A stretch of 64,000 bases of DNA, from positions 234,220 through 298,219 of the forward strand of contig DAOTXR010000052.1 of the NCBI GenBank assembly GCA_034435375.1, given 5' to 3'. The position numbers were made by a program, and so were the translations under genes. Source of the stretch: DAOTXR01 sp034435375 (GTDB lineage: Bacteria; Chloroflexota; Anaerolineae; Aggregatilineales; UBA3940). Positions 8,779-18,331 of this stretch are shown piece after piece. The notes under the pieces were generated by a model. The model saw nothing but the letters and a program-made list of their open reading frames with translations, did no database searches and had not been told where the DNA came from. The stretch's first letter is position 1, and the number at the start of each line of letters is the position of its first letter.

Positions 8779-10383
8779 ATGGAGACCAGGAGGTTCATCG
8801 TCCGGCCTGGATCAGAGCATATCGGTCGCCGGGACCCGGTGACAGGTCTGACTATCCAGCAGGGTAACGAGGTGGTTGACTGTGGCCGAGGCCATCTCTA
8901 TCTGATCCAGTCCTGGCAGTCTCTCAGAGGGCGCTGCCCTCTATGCCATCACCGTGATGCTGCCCAGACTGTTCAGCAGGCTCGGTTGGTGCCTCGCAGC
9001 CTGGCTCGTAGTATGTCAGCTCACCGCCGCGCTCCCAAGTTACCCTCAACACTCCAGCCAGTTCTAGCGATTGGCCTGCTAGGAGTGTGCCTGCTGCTGG
9101 TTGCGATCAGCGCATGGGTTGCCAGTCTTTTCGTTCAGGGCCGTGTCCCAGCCGGGGCGTTGTCGACCTCTCCTGAAGTGGCGACCATCCCCTCGACCGA
9201 CCAACCATCTCCATCACCGCCGATGGCTGCTGTCACATTCGTCACCGCCACACCGGTGATCTATCCGACCAGCACGTTTGATGTCGAAGTGATTGTGCAC
9301 GTAGTTAGGCAGGGTGAGACGCTTACTACAATAGCAGCATTATATGGCTTGACGCCAGATGTTCTGCAGGCCTTCAATGGCTTGACTGACCCGGACGCGA
9401 TCTATGTCGACCAGCAACTGCTAATCCCCGTGGGTGGGGACATCGAGGGGGCGATTGCCTCTCTGCCAACTTTCACGCCGTCGCCCACCCTGGTTCTCCC
9501 AGATAGCATTCAAGCAACTAACCCGCTGGCTCCCTACACGATCCCGGCCCTGCGGGCCAGGACATATAACGGTGGACGGCTCGTGAAGGAGGCCCGCACG
9601 TTCAGCAACAGCGCTTATGAGCAGTGGCAAATCTCGTACTACAGTGATGATATCTACGTCACCGGCCTGATGGACCTTCCCCATGGGCAGGGGCCGTGGC
9701 CTGTAATCATTGTCCTGCACGGCGGGGTCGATCAGGATAGCTACGAACAAGGGTGGGGCACCAGCGAACACTGCGAATTCTTTGCTCGGCATGGGTATCT
9801 GTGCCTGATGCCCGATTATCGGTCTTACAACCACACTCAGGGTTCCGGTTCGCCGCTCAAGATTCCCTGGGCTATCGACGTCATGAACCTGATCGCAGCG
9901 CTTCCCACGTTGCCCGAAGCCGATAGCGCCCGCGTGGGCGTGCTGGGGCATTCGCGGGGGGGCGGAATCGCCACCTACATTATGGTGTTAGCTCCACAGG
10001 TTCGAGCAGTGAGCCTCTATGCTCCGCTGCACACTGATCAGGCTGTGAACTGGGACATCTACGCCAATACGTTTGGGGCCGATTGGCCTATCCTCGATGC
10101 AGAAGTCTACGGTTCTCCGACCAGCAATCCGGAGGGGTATCGGCAGGTGTCCCCTGGTACCTATCTGGACTGGGTGGCCATGCCTGTCATCATTCACCAC
10201 GGCTCTGCAGACGCCACGATCCCTGTGCAATGGTCTCGCGATCTCTACAACCGGTTGCAGCAGCATGGCGTCACAGTTGAATATTACGAATACCCCGGAG
10301 CTGGTCATACCCTGATCGGTGAGGACTACGATCTTTTTCTTCAGCGCAACCTCGAGTTCTTCGATATTTTCGTCAGACCGTAA
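8779..10383 (+). CDS. LysM-domain alpha/beta hydrolase (dienelactone/prolyl-oligopeptidase type), membrane-anchored
   Basis: 534 residues in four parts. Residues 1-75: cytoplasmic segment with CGRGH and CPLCHHRD, a possible zinc ribbon. About 92-115: TM helix. Ser/Thr/Pro linker, then one LysM (about 173-218; HVVRQGETLTTIAALYGL to LLIPVGG), which binds peptidoglycan or chitin-like glycans. From ~270: alpha/beta hydrolase with ILHGGVDQD oxyanion region, nucleophile GHSRGGG, and late His in PGAGHTLIG. Thirteen nt behind the kinase, so co-transcribed; a wall-bound extracytoplasmic esterase or peptidase controlled with, or by, that kinase is an inference. Confidence 0.85.
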   Translation: METRRFIVRPGSEHIGRRDPVTGLTIQQGNEVVDCGRGHLYLIQSWQSLRGRCPLCHHRDAAQTVQQARLVPRSLARSMSAHRRAPKLPSTLQPVLAIGLLGVCLLLVAISAWVASLFVQGRVPAGALSTSPEVATIPSTDQPSPSPPMAAVTFVTATPVIYPTSTFDVEVIVHVVRQGETLTTIAALYGLTPDVLQAFNGLTDPDAIYVDQQLLIPVGGDIEGAIASLPTFTPSPTLVLPDSIQATNPLAPYTIPALRARTYNGGRLVKEARTFSNSAYEQWQISYYSDDIYVTGLMDLPHGQGPWPVIIVLHGGVDQDSYEQGWGTSEHCEFFARHGYLCLMPDYRSYNHTQGSGSPLKIPWAIDVMNLIAALPTLPEADSARVGVLGHSRGGGIATYIMVLAPQVRAVSLYAPLHTDQAVNWDIYANTFGADWPILDAEVYGSPTSNPEGYRQVSPGTYLDWVAMPVIIHHGSADATIPVQWSRDLYNRLQQHGVTVEYYEYPGAGHTLIGEDYDLFLQRNLEFFDIFVRP

Positions 10384-10515
10384 CGACATAGCAACCGCCG
10401 CCCACGCTCCTCTTCCTTCTGAGGCTTTATCGCCAAGCAGGCTGGAGGGTTGTGCTTTGCCCCTGGGGTCAAGCAACATGTGCCGGATGTGATCGCCGAG
10501 CACTCAAGGGCCGCA

Positions 10516-13176
10516 TTATGTGTCGATCTGCAAGAGCCGAAGCTGGCGGGCTTTGGCGATGGCCTGCGTGCGACTCTGCACGTCGAGCTTGCTGTACATG
10601 TTATTGATGTGCCGCTTGACTGTCCCTAACGTGATGACCAACTGCTCGGCGATCTCTGCGTTGGAATACCCAGCGGCGATCAGGTTCAGAACCTCCAACT
10701 CGCGCTCGCTGAGCGGTTCGACGAGAGGTTGCCGGAGGCTGTATCGGGTTGTCATGGGGCCACGCGCATAGCTTATCACCTGGTCTACGAACTGTGGAGC
10801 AACGTGTCGGATTTCGGGCAGCAGGTGGATCACCATGGCGTCCTCGTCCAGGAAGGCTTGGAGGTATCCTTCCGGTGCAGCAATCTCCACCGCCCGACTC
10901 AGCAGATCACAGGCCTCGTTGTGATTTCCTTCCCGCTCCTCCAGCAGAGCCTGAAGGATGTGCACGGTCAGCAGCCAGCGATACAATCCCCGCTCCTTGG
11001 CAAAGGTCTCCTGATTGGCCAGCAAATGTCGGGATTCCTTCAACCGCCCCTGGGCCAGCAACAGACGGGAGAATACGCGGTACGTGTCGATCTTCAGATA
11101 CTGTGGTGTGTCATCCGGAGTCAGTCCTGCCATCTCGGCCCAGCGAAGCGCGAATCGCAGGTCGCCTTCCTTGAGCCGGATGTCAGCCTCTTGGGCAAGG
11201 ATCCAGTCGACGTCGGTTAGCTCAGTCTGGGCTGCAAGGTGACAGGCGACCTGGAGGGCTTCCAATGCCGAGTCAATGTCTCCCAGGGCGTAGAGGGTCT
11301 GCGCCCGGAATCCCTGCGCAACAAGGAGAATGCTCGGAAGGGCAAGTTTCTGGCTATGGGCTAGCCCCTGATCCAGATAGTAGTGAGCCTGGTCGAGCTG
11401 GTGAGCCTCATAGTGAAGTGTTCCCAGAAAGCTCATGAGCAGCGCAGCCAGCGGGGAAGTACGCCCCAAACCGTCTGTGTAGCGGACAAGAGCCTCCTCG
11501 CAAACACGGAGGGCCTCGCGGCGCTTGCCATGGTGGTTGAGGGCGCCTGCCAGGGCCTCTTCGACCGCCACGGCGAAGACCTGATCGCTGAGCGATTGAC
11601 CGACACGCTGGGCCTCGCGAAAGGCACGGATTGCTTCGGTGATGTGGCCGGTGCGTTCCTGAGCCTCGGCCATGGCCCACAGCCCGATCACCTGCCAGTA
11701 GGGCTGGTCCTCTGGCAGCAAGCTGAGTGCATCCGAGGCCAGCTCGACAGCTCGGCTGTAGTCCTTGTGGCGCAGCAAAGCAGTGAAACAACGCAGCAGT
11801 GAGACTTTGCCCATTTGGGCCTCTGGCACTTCGGCTCCCTGCAAGGCCGCTTCGGCTGCACCGGTATACTCCTCGGCCAGCGCCAGATCGCCGGATGCAG
11901 CCAGCACCCAGGCCCTGCTGATCGCTAGGTCGGGGTTGGACCTGACCCGCGCGTCAGGCAGGGCATCAAGCCAGCTGCGCACGGTGATCACTCCACCCCC
12001 ACCGATGGTTTGGGTAGCCATGTCGGCGATCAGTCGTTCGGCATATTCCAGGTCTCCTGTGGCCCTCGCATAGGCCAGGACATGGTGGATTGCCTGTTCG
12101 GCAAAGCCGTGTGCTTCATACCAGCGGGCAGCACGTCGATGCAGCTCACTCCGTTGTTCCTGGCTGAGCGTCATGCGCAGCATCTCGGCGAACAAGCGAT
12201 GGTAACGGTACCACTCCCGGTGGTGATCGAGCGGGATCAGGAACAGATTGGCCGCCTCAAGCTGCTCCAGGACGATCTGGCTGTCTTCCCGCCCTGTGAT
12301 GTCGTTACACAGCGGGGCCGAGAGCCGGTCCAGAATAGCTGTCTGACGGAGGAACTCGCGTATCAGTTCCGGTTGGCGATCCAGCACCTCAGCTACCAGG
12401 TAGTCCATGACGTAGCGGTTGTTGCCAGTGAAGGCTGCGACGAAAGAATCTGTTTCGCCTGCGTCCTTTTGTAAAGCTAAGGCTGCCAGTTGCAGACCAG
12501 TGATCCAGCCCTCGGTGCGTGCCTCGAGAGCAGCAACTCCCTCGGCAGAAAGAGTCAGGCCCATTGTTTGGCTCAGGAACTCGGTGGCTTCCTCCGGTGT
12601 AAAGCGCAGGTCACGTTCGCGTATCTCGGTCATCTGGCCACGAGCACGCATGCGTGCCAGGGGCAGTGGCGGGTCTTCGCGTGTGCCAATGGCGATGTGG
12701 ATCGCTGCTGGTTGGTTATCCAGCAGGAACCTGAAAATCTCGTGCACGGCAGGCACTGAGACTGTGTGGTAATCGTCGAGCACGAGGATGATTCCATCAG
12801 CCAGGGTCGTGAGATCGTTGATCAACGCTATGACGAGGCTCTGAGGTAGCACGGGCTGAGATGACTGCATGAGCGGTAGCATTGTCTGTCCGATGTTACT
12901 ATCGACCTGTTGGAGGGCAGTGACTACATAATGCAAAAACTGGGTGGCGTCATTGTCTCCTTCATCGAGCGATAGCCACGCCACAGGACGTCCCGATGCA
13001 CTGGCCCATGCGCTGATTAGAGTTGTCTTGCCAAAGCCGGCTGGGGCCGAAACGAGAGTCAGCCGCCGACCCAGGCGCAATCCTTCGTTTAACTGCTCGG
13101 TCAGGCGAGCACGGCGCACCTGATTTGGGCGCGGCGGCGGTATGTGAAACTTGGTACTCAGCAATGGGGTGGGCAT
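10516..13176 (-). CDS. MalT-like LuxR-family ATP-dependent transcription regulator
   Basis: 886 residues, the full STAND/MalT architecture. N-terminal NACHT-type NTPase with Walker A SAPAGFGKTTLI and Walker B-like ILVLDDYH; winged-helix-like spacer; a long alpha-solenoid of TPR-type repeats (about 400-790) that usually senses an inducer; C-terminal LuxR HTH (PLSERELEVLNLIAAGYSNAEIAEQL, given here as start PLSEREL to LGTVKRHINN). Acts as an inducer-dependent activator that oligomerises with ATP. Its target and ligand are not evident; it converges on the LysM-hydrolase and is not co-directional with any obvious sugar-uptake gene. Confidence 0.9.
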   Translation of the reverse strand: MPTPLLSTKFHIPPPRPNQVRRARLTEQLNEGLRLGRRLTLVSAPAGFGKTTLISAWASASGRPVAWLSLDEGDNDATQFLHYVVTALQQVDSNIGQTMLPLMQSSQPVLPQSLVIALINDLTTLADGIILVLDDYHTVSVPAVHEIFRFLLDNQPAAIHIAIGTREDPPLPLARMRARGQMTEIRERDLRFTPEEATEFLSQTMGLTLSAEGVAALEARTEGWITGLQLAALALQKDAGETDSFVAAFTGNNRYVMDYLVAEVLDRQPELIREFLRQTAILDRLSAPLCNDITGREDSQIVLEQLEAANLFLIPLDHHREWYRYHRLFAEMLRMTLSQEQRSELHRRAARWYEAHGFAEQAIHHVLAYARATGDLEYAERLIADMATQTIGGGGVITVRSWLDALPDARVRSNPDLAISRAWVLAASGDLALAEEYTGAAEAALQGAEVPEAQMGKVSLLRCFTALLRHKDYSRAVELASDALSLLPEDQPYWQVIGLWAMAEAQERTGHITEAIRAFREAQRVGQSLSDQVFAVAVEEALAGALNHHGKRREALRVCEEALVRYTDGLGRTSPLAALLMSFLGTLHYEAHQLDQAHYYLDQGLAHSQKLALPSILLVAQGFRAQTLYALGDIDSALEALQVACHLAAQTELTDVDWILAQEADIRLKEGDLRFALRWAEMAGLTPDDTPQYLKIDTYRVFSRLLLAQGRLKESRHLLANQETFAKERGLYRWLLTVHILQALLEEREGNHNEACDLLSRAVEIAAPEGYLQAFLDEDAMVIHLLPEIRHVAPQFVDQVISYARGPMTTRYSLRQPLVEPLSERELEVLNLIAAGYSNAEIAEQLVITLGTVKRHINNMYSKLDVQSRTQAIAKARQLRLLQIDT

Positions 13177-13294
13177 GTTGGTGCCCTTTCGTCCACTTCT
13201 GCAGTCTTCATGCTGTTATTCTATACGTACACTTGGTCGGTAGAAGCGCAATCCACAAAAGCCAGTACAACAGAGAAGGGGCAGGCGTCGCCTG

Positions 13295-14068
13295 TCACCT
13301 ATCCATGCGAGTCGTGTCACTCTCGCACTCCTGTGACCTGTCGTGCTCAGCCGGAGATGGTTTGCTACTCTCAGCCTGCTCTCTTGACATGCCCAGCTTT
13401 TCCCACCGGACTGGAACTTCGATTGTGCGGGGGCTTCTGTTTCGCCGCCAATATAGCCAGTATAGCAACCCACCTGCGAGGGCCAAGAAGAGTATCGCCA
13501 GAGCCAGGGCGGTAGGTAGCCACCTCATTTCAATCAGGTAGATCATCAATGGGATGAGCGCTGCTGCCCAACCGAACAATGCCAAGTAACGCCACCCTCG
13601 ACCTCTGTCCCATAGTGAGAAAATGTATGCGATTCCTCCCAATGCGCCGAACAGGATGGTCAACGCCAACGCTGTATCCAGTATTCCCTCTGAGGTGAAG
13701 AAAATGGTCAAGGGGGACAACCCACCAACGAACAACAGATAAGCCAGAACCAACCCCCAATTCACTCTGGATAGCAGGCCCTTCCACTGCCTGGAAGGCC
13801 GCCGAGCTTCCCCTGGACCGAGCACTCTCACTGAGACCAGCGGCACAGCCAGATCGCGTAGCCGCGACAGCAGGCCGTACAGTGCAGCCTGGTCTGGCAG
13901 CGGGCCGCGCAGCACGGTCTCGCCATCGTCAACTGCCACTGTGATACCATCGAACCACTCAGCCCAATACGTGGCATCCAACCGTCCCTTGACCTTGACC
14001 TCGTATATGACTGTCTGCTGTACAGCCAATTCACTATGCCTTGTCACCTGCCTACGTTCCTCAGCCAT
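13295..14068 (-). CDS. Membrane protein with N-terminal ~65-residue soluble domain, function unknown
   Basis: 257 residues. The start at 14068 has AGGAGG six bases upstream. Residues ~18-85 (YEVKVKGRLDATYWAEWFDG ... GPLPDQAALYGLLSRLRDL) form a compact soluble domain resembling a short unnamed domain common in Chloroflexi, where it often stands alone. Four hydrophobic helices follow (about 105-215), then a charged, Ser/Glu-rich tail. I do not recognise a catalytic motif. It shares direction with the MalT-like gene (119-nt gap), so they may be co-transcribed. Confidence 0.7.
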   Translation of the reverse strand: MAEERRQVTRHSELAVQQTVIYEVKVKGRLDATYWAEWFDGITVAVDDGETVLRGPLPDQAALYGLLSRLRDLAVPLVSVRVLGPGEARRPSRQWKGLLSRVNWGLVLAYLLFVGGLSPLTIFFTSEGILDTALALTILFGALGGIAYIFSLWDRGRGWRYLALFGWAAALIPLMIYLIEMRWLPTALALAILFLALAGGLLYWLYWRRNRSPRTIEVPVRWEKLGMSREQAESSKPSPAEHDRSQECESDTTRMDR

Positions 14069-14439
14069 TGCATTCCTCCTAGATGTTCGCCAGTTTGCCG
14101 GAGCCAATTCCAATGGCATTGTTGCCTCCCGATTCTGCTCCTGGGTTACGTTTAAAGCATCTCGAAAAGAGGGGTGTAGTGTGATGCACCTAAGTGCACA
14201 TCCGGGGGTACATTGTGGGTGTGTGAGGGAGGTGGCGGGCCAGGAATAATCTAGTGCTTCAGCAAAAATGCGATCCTATGACGAATTGGGCAGGGGTTTT
14301 CGTGTCAAGTGGCAGGTGCGGTTGCTTGTGATGGTAGCAAGCGAGATAGCCGCCGGTTCGGCAGCGTCAGATGCTTATTCAGGACGCTGTAGGCTGTGCC
14401 CAGGCTCGATTGCCCCGCTGGTTGGCCGCCTCCAGTGTG
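14069..14439. other. Gene-free interval
   Basis: 371 nt between two minus-strand genes. It holds the AGGAGG ribosome site of the membrane protein gene at its left edge. I see no convincing ORF, RNA or hairpin with a T-run. Only a weak 5-bp TGCAC/GTGCA inverted repeat near 14185 was noted. Confidence 0.5.
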
Positions 14440-16866
14440 CTACCTAGCCACTGGAGATGCCTCTCTCTCAAGGGACATGCCAGAAGTCTGTGACCTCCTG
14501 GTGATCAGCCATAAGGTCCATAACGCTCGATTGAGCGCAGGCCAACTGCCCAGCAACGTCTGCGCCGATTCAGGCGTAGGTGGGCGTGGGCTGTAGCAGC
14601 TGTTGACATAGGCCAACACCAGATCTCCCACCGCATGCCAGGCAAACTCCGTGCGCGCCGCCCAACCATCCATCCAGCGGGGCGCATTCTTGCTGCGTGC
14701 AGACATTTCTGCACGCAGCACCGCCAGGAACTCATAGGGCGTCTGCGTATCAGAAAGTGGCACACCTAGGCGATCCCCCCATACTCGCAGATCTCTGTAG
14801 AGCGAGGCTACAATCTGCTGCGGACTGCTGCGCCGCCGTCGATATGCCCGGAGTGCCGCCGTCAGCCCAGCGGCGACTACAGCGATAGCCAGCACTGCCG
14901 GGATAGCCACCAGCGGCCACAACTTGCCCAGGCCGATTTCGGCTGCAGTTTTCTCTGGCTCTCCGAACGCTTCAAGCTCTTCCGGACGGGGCGGCACCGT
15001 CCAGGCAACGCCGGTCAGCCCATGGTCAATTTCTGACAGGGCTGCTGTCGGTTCGAAAGGAATCCAACCAAACTCAGGGAAGTAAATCTCGACCCACGAA
15101 TGGGCATTGGCCTGAGTAACCCGGTACTCCTGAGTTGCTGGAATATACTCCCCGGTGGCGTACCCGGCAGTCAGGCGTGCTGGCAGACCAACACTGCGTG
15201 CCATGACGACCATCGCCGAGGCATAGTAATCGCAGTAGCCTTTCCTGAGGTCAAACAGGAAGTAGTCCACTACATCCCGACCTTGTGGCGGATCGTCTAG
15301 ATCGAGGGTGTACTCATAGCCACGCAGGTAATTCTGCAGGGCTAACGCTTTGTCGTAATTGGTGAGGGCGTTCCCGGCAATTTCGCGTGCCAGCGCGATC
15401 ACCCGCTCAGGCAGTTCCGGCGGCAGCTTAAGGTATCCCTCGGCAAGCCACGTTGGATATTTCTCCGATGCCCCACGCAGGTCATCGGGACTCGCTGCCG
15501 GGACCCACGACAGCACTTGGTATGCAGATTGGGCGGTGATGCTCTCCACACTGACCAGATCCAACCCCCCTCGATCAAACCAGAAGCCTGATGCAGACTG
15601 GTTCAGCCGCACCGGGCGGCCAGCTGCGTAGATCTGATGGGTAGAGGAGACCATGCGGAAGCTTTGTTGCAGCAGAGCGAAGTGTTCTGGGGGATCGGGT
15701 GAAGCTGGCCACAATGCAGCAGCCAACTCGATCCCGGAGGTGTTACGAATCCAACCCGAACCGGTGTACTCATCGTAACTGGTGGCCCGCCAGTAGAAAT
15801 GGGCAGGCGGTGCGCCCGGTGTGCGAACAAACATCACGGGCAGCTCGCGTGACTCTGGCCCTGCACGTAACAGGTGCTGACGCGGCCACACACCCAGCCA
15901 AGCCTGCTCTTGAGATCGCGCGCCAGAGGAAGACGCACCTGCGCTGTCCGACGCCTCGCGGCGTGAGGTCAGCCTATCGTGAATATATCGCCTGAACTCT
16001 GGATCGGTCACCCCGATGGCTAAAAGCATGCCCAACCCGATCAACACCGCGCAGGTCACACCCCAGAACCACCAATCGATAGTCACTCCGTCGGGGAAAC
16101 TCTGTTTCCAACGACCTTCCAGGCAGCGCAGCCTGGCTTCGCAGACCAGGAAAAACCCCAGGCTGGCGGCGGCGACTAAAAACAGCCAGCCTGTAGACGT
16201 GTAGTACACGTTGGCAGCAAGCAGAGCAAGCACAGATGCCGACCCTTCCCAAGGCGCTCGCCGACGAGCCAGCGACCACACGGCCCAGGCTAGTGCGACC
16301 CAGACCGTCAAGCCAAGGACAGAGCCAAGCAGAACCTGGCCTCGCTGCCATCGATGCACAACCAGCTGGAGAGGCCAATCTGTGCGCAAGTTCCAGCCGT
16401 AGAGGTACAGACGCTCCCCGGCAGCCTTCCACTCAGGCAAGGCAGGCAATGGCAAATGCGGAACTTCCTCACTAACGAGGTTGAGAGACTCAGCTACCCT
16501 GCGGGTGGACTCTGCCTGCATCCAGCGGGCGGTTGCCTCCAATTCACGTACTGCTGCGTCAATGGGCGGCAGCGCCCGACTCTGGAATTGAGAGATGAAG
16601 GCCACCCCGACAACGATAGCGCCCAGAGCAGCCATACCAGGCCGCCGCACAATTCTGGCCAACAACAGCCCCCAGGCGATCCCGCCCGCAAACGCCCACC
16701 ACAGCACCGCGCTCGACTGCAGCCACTGGGCTTCATCGAGGGCCAGCGGCAAGAGTGCCAGCAACAGCACAATCAGCGCCACGACGATCCAGTCACGGAG
16801 GCTCCGGGTACGGATAGAGGGGAGAGTGGTCTCCCACCAGTTCCAGAACCACGCTCTGGCACTCAT
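14440..16866 (-). CDS. TgpA-like transglutaminase membrane protein (DUF3488/DUF4129 type)
   Basis: 808 residues. An N-terminal bundle of about six TM helices is followed by an extracytoplasmic region holding a transglutaminase-like core: catalytic Cys in LRKGYCDYYASA, His in NAHSWVEIYFPE, and the GWIPFEPT strand with the acid partner region. Then one TM helix and a cytoplasmic C-terminal DUF4129-like segment (YRDLRVWGDRLGVPL). Start at 16866: TGATG overlap with the DUF58 stop and an AGGTGAA site. Transglutaminase + DUF58 (+ MoxR) clusters are widespread; no MoxR ATPase is adjacent here, an FHA gene takes that side. Likely remodels or modifies an external protein or peptide. Confidence 0.88.
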   Translation of the reverse strand: MSARAWFWNWWETTLPSIRTRSLRDWIVVALIVLLLALLPLALDEAQWLQSSAVLWWAFAGGIAWGLLLARIVRRPGMAALGAIVVGVAFISQFQSRALPPIDAAVRELEATARWMQAESTRRVAESLNLVSEEVPHLPLPALPEWKAAGERLYLYGWNLRTDWPLQLVVHRWQRGQVLLGSVLGLTVWVALAWAVWSLARRRAPWEGSASVLALLAANVYYTSTGWLFLVAAASLGFFLVCEARLRCLEGRWKQSFPDGVTIDWWFWGVTCAVLIGLGMLLAIGVTDPEFRRYIHDRLTSRREASDSAGASSSGARSQEQAWLGVWPRQHLLRAGPESRELPVMFVRTPGAPPAHFYWRATSYDEYTGSGWIRNTSGIELAAALWPASPDPPEHFALLQQSFRMVSSTHQIYAAGRPVRLNQSASGFWFDRGGLDLVSVESITAQSAYQVLSWVPAASPDDLRGASEKYPTWLAEGYLKLPPELPERVIALAREIAGNALTNYDKALALQNYLRGYEYTLDLDDPPQGRDVVDYFLFDLRKGYCDYYASAMVVMARSVGLPARLTAGYATGEYIPATQEYRVTQANAHSWVEIYFPEFGWIPFEPTAALSEIDHGLTGVAWTVPPRPEELEAFGEPEKTAAEIGLGKLWPLVAIPAVLAIAVVAAGLTAALRAYRRRRSSPQQIVASLYRDLRVWGDRLGVPLSDTQTPYEFLAVLRAEMSARSKNAPRWMDGWAARTEFAWHAVGDLVLAYVNSCYSPRPPTPESAQTLLGSWPALNRALWTLWLITRRSQTSGMSLEREASPVAR

Positions 16867-18248
16867 CACTTCACCTCGGCAGGGCGAGCGCGGACAACGA
16901 CCCGACCCCAGGGTGTCACGATGTCCTCCCAGTCTCCACCGCCGGGGGCAGCGGGCCTGGCATGGAGACGCTCCTGCCACTGAACCAGGTACACCGGCAC
17001 ATCGAGACTGGCCAGTTGCGTGCGGATCCCTGTCAGCGCTGGCCCTGCTGGTGGCTGTCCCTTCACAAAGGAGGCGGCGTCGAGCAGCACAACTGCTTTT
17101 GATGCAGCTCTCAGGCCCGGACGTGTCAGCTCAACTGGCCAGTCCGGCTGTATGGATGGTGTGATCACCACTAACGAGTCGCCTTGGACAACGTATGGCC
17201 TCACTTCCTGAAGCAGAATCGGCAGGGGAGCATGGGTCTGGACTTCGACCGTGGCCAGGCACCGGAGGATGTTCCATAGGTGCTCGGTCCCTTCCGTGGG
17301 TGGAATGATGATCCGCTGCGGCCCGTGGGTGTAAAGGGCTACACCTTTGCCTTGCCGCAGCAGGTGCCAGGCCCAGCTCGCTGCCCACACCACGCTGTAT
17401 TCCAGCGTAGACTCATCGCCCTTGCCGACATGCACGGAGGCATCCAGGTCCACCACTATCCAGATGTCGCCTCCCATCTCACGGTCAAACTCTTTGACTA
17501 AGTACATCCTGTGGCGGACGGAGAGAGGCCAGTGGATGCGGCGAACGGGATCGCCTGGCTGGTAGTTGCGCACCCCGCCGATGACCGCCGTCTCCATCAG
17601 GCTGCGCTGCCGAGAGGCAGCCATGCCCTGCCCACCACCCGACGGCGCAGACACAGCCAGATCGCGCAACACGGGCGGAAAGACGAGTACTTCGCGTGTG
17701 TGGGGATAGTGGCTCTCGATGAGAAAGAAGCCTGCCGGATCGCTGAAACGGATCGTCGTGGGACCCAACCGGAACAGGCCACGCCTATGGCTGATGCCAT
17801 GTTGTCGCCAGTGGTATTGGCTCTCCGATGAAACAGCGCGTACGGTGGAGGCGTTGTAGCCGGGCAGATCCGATCCGTCTTCAACCTCGGCAGCTAGGAT
17901 TGGCAGTGAGGAGTTGTTGATCAGGGTGAAACGCTCTTCCAGCCGGTCACCGACCTGCACCCAGGCATGTAGCAGGCGGCGATCCATGCGGATGCCGACT
18001 GCGCTCCAGACCGCCCAACCGAAGCTCAAGCCGACAGCAAGCGCCAGCCCTATAAAGGCAACGAGCCATACCCGTGAGGGTAAGATCACCATCAACACAG
18101 CCAGCGCAGCCAACAGCCCGAATGGCCACCGCTCGGCCACCCGCACCACTGTGGTGTAACCTTGCCCCTGGTGGCAATACAAGACGACCTGATTCCTTAC
18201 CCAACGATCCAGGCGTTTGGTCAACCAGTGCACCATAGCCACCTGCAC
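16866..18248 (-). CDS. DUF58 domain protein
   Basis: 460 residues. Two TM helices near 40-85, an immunoglobulin-like strand region (about 95-200), then the DUF58 signature GGVRNYQPGDPVRRIHW followed by KEFDRE and a VWA-like IWIVVDLDAS segment with a partial MIDAS character. DUF58 proteins pair with MoxR ATPases and transglutaminase-like proteins in a membrane-associated assembly or chaperone system. Stop overlaps the transglutaminase start by one base (TGATG). The frame starts at GTG 18248; ATG at 18236 (MVHWLTKRL) with AGGTGG just upstream is an equally likely start. Confidence 0.87.
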   Translation of the reverse strand: MQVAMVHWLTKRLDRWVRNQVVLYCHQGQGYTTVVRVAERWPFGLLAALAVLMVILPSRVWLVAFIGLALAVGLSFGWAVWSAVGIRMDRRLLHAWVQVGDRLEERFTLINNSSLPILAAEVEDGSDLPGYNASTVRAVSSESQYHWRQHGISHRRGLFRLGPTTIRFSDPAGFFLIESHYPHTREVLVFPPVLRDLAVSAPSGGGQGMAASRQRSLMETAVIGGVRNYQPGDPVRRIHWPLSVRHRMYLVKEFDREMGGDIWIVVDLDASVHVGKGDESTLEYSVVWAASWAWHLLRQGKGVALYTHGPQRIIIPPTEGTEHLWNILRCLATVEVQTHAPLPILLQEVRPYVVQGDSLVVITPSIQPDWPVELTRPGLRAASKAVVLLDAASFVKGQPPAGPALTGIRTQLASLDVPVYLVQWQERLHARPAAPGGGDWEDIVTPWGRVVVRARPAEVK

Positions 18249-18331
18249 AGGTTATAGCAAGGGTATTACGAACTTCAGATAGGAGCAGCCTTGCCCCCGT
18301 GGAATACGCTAGGACATTTTCGGCATGACGT

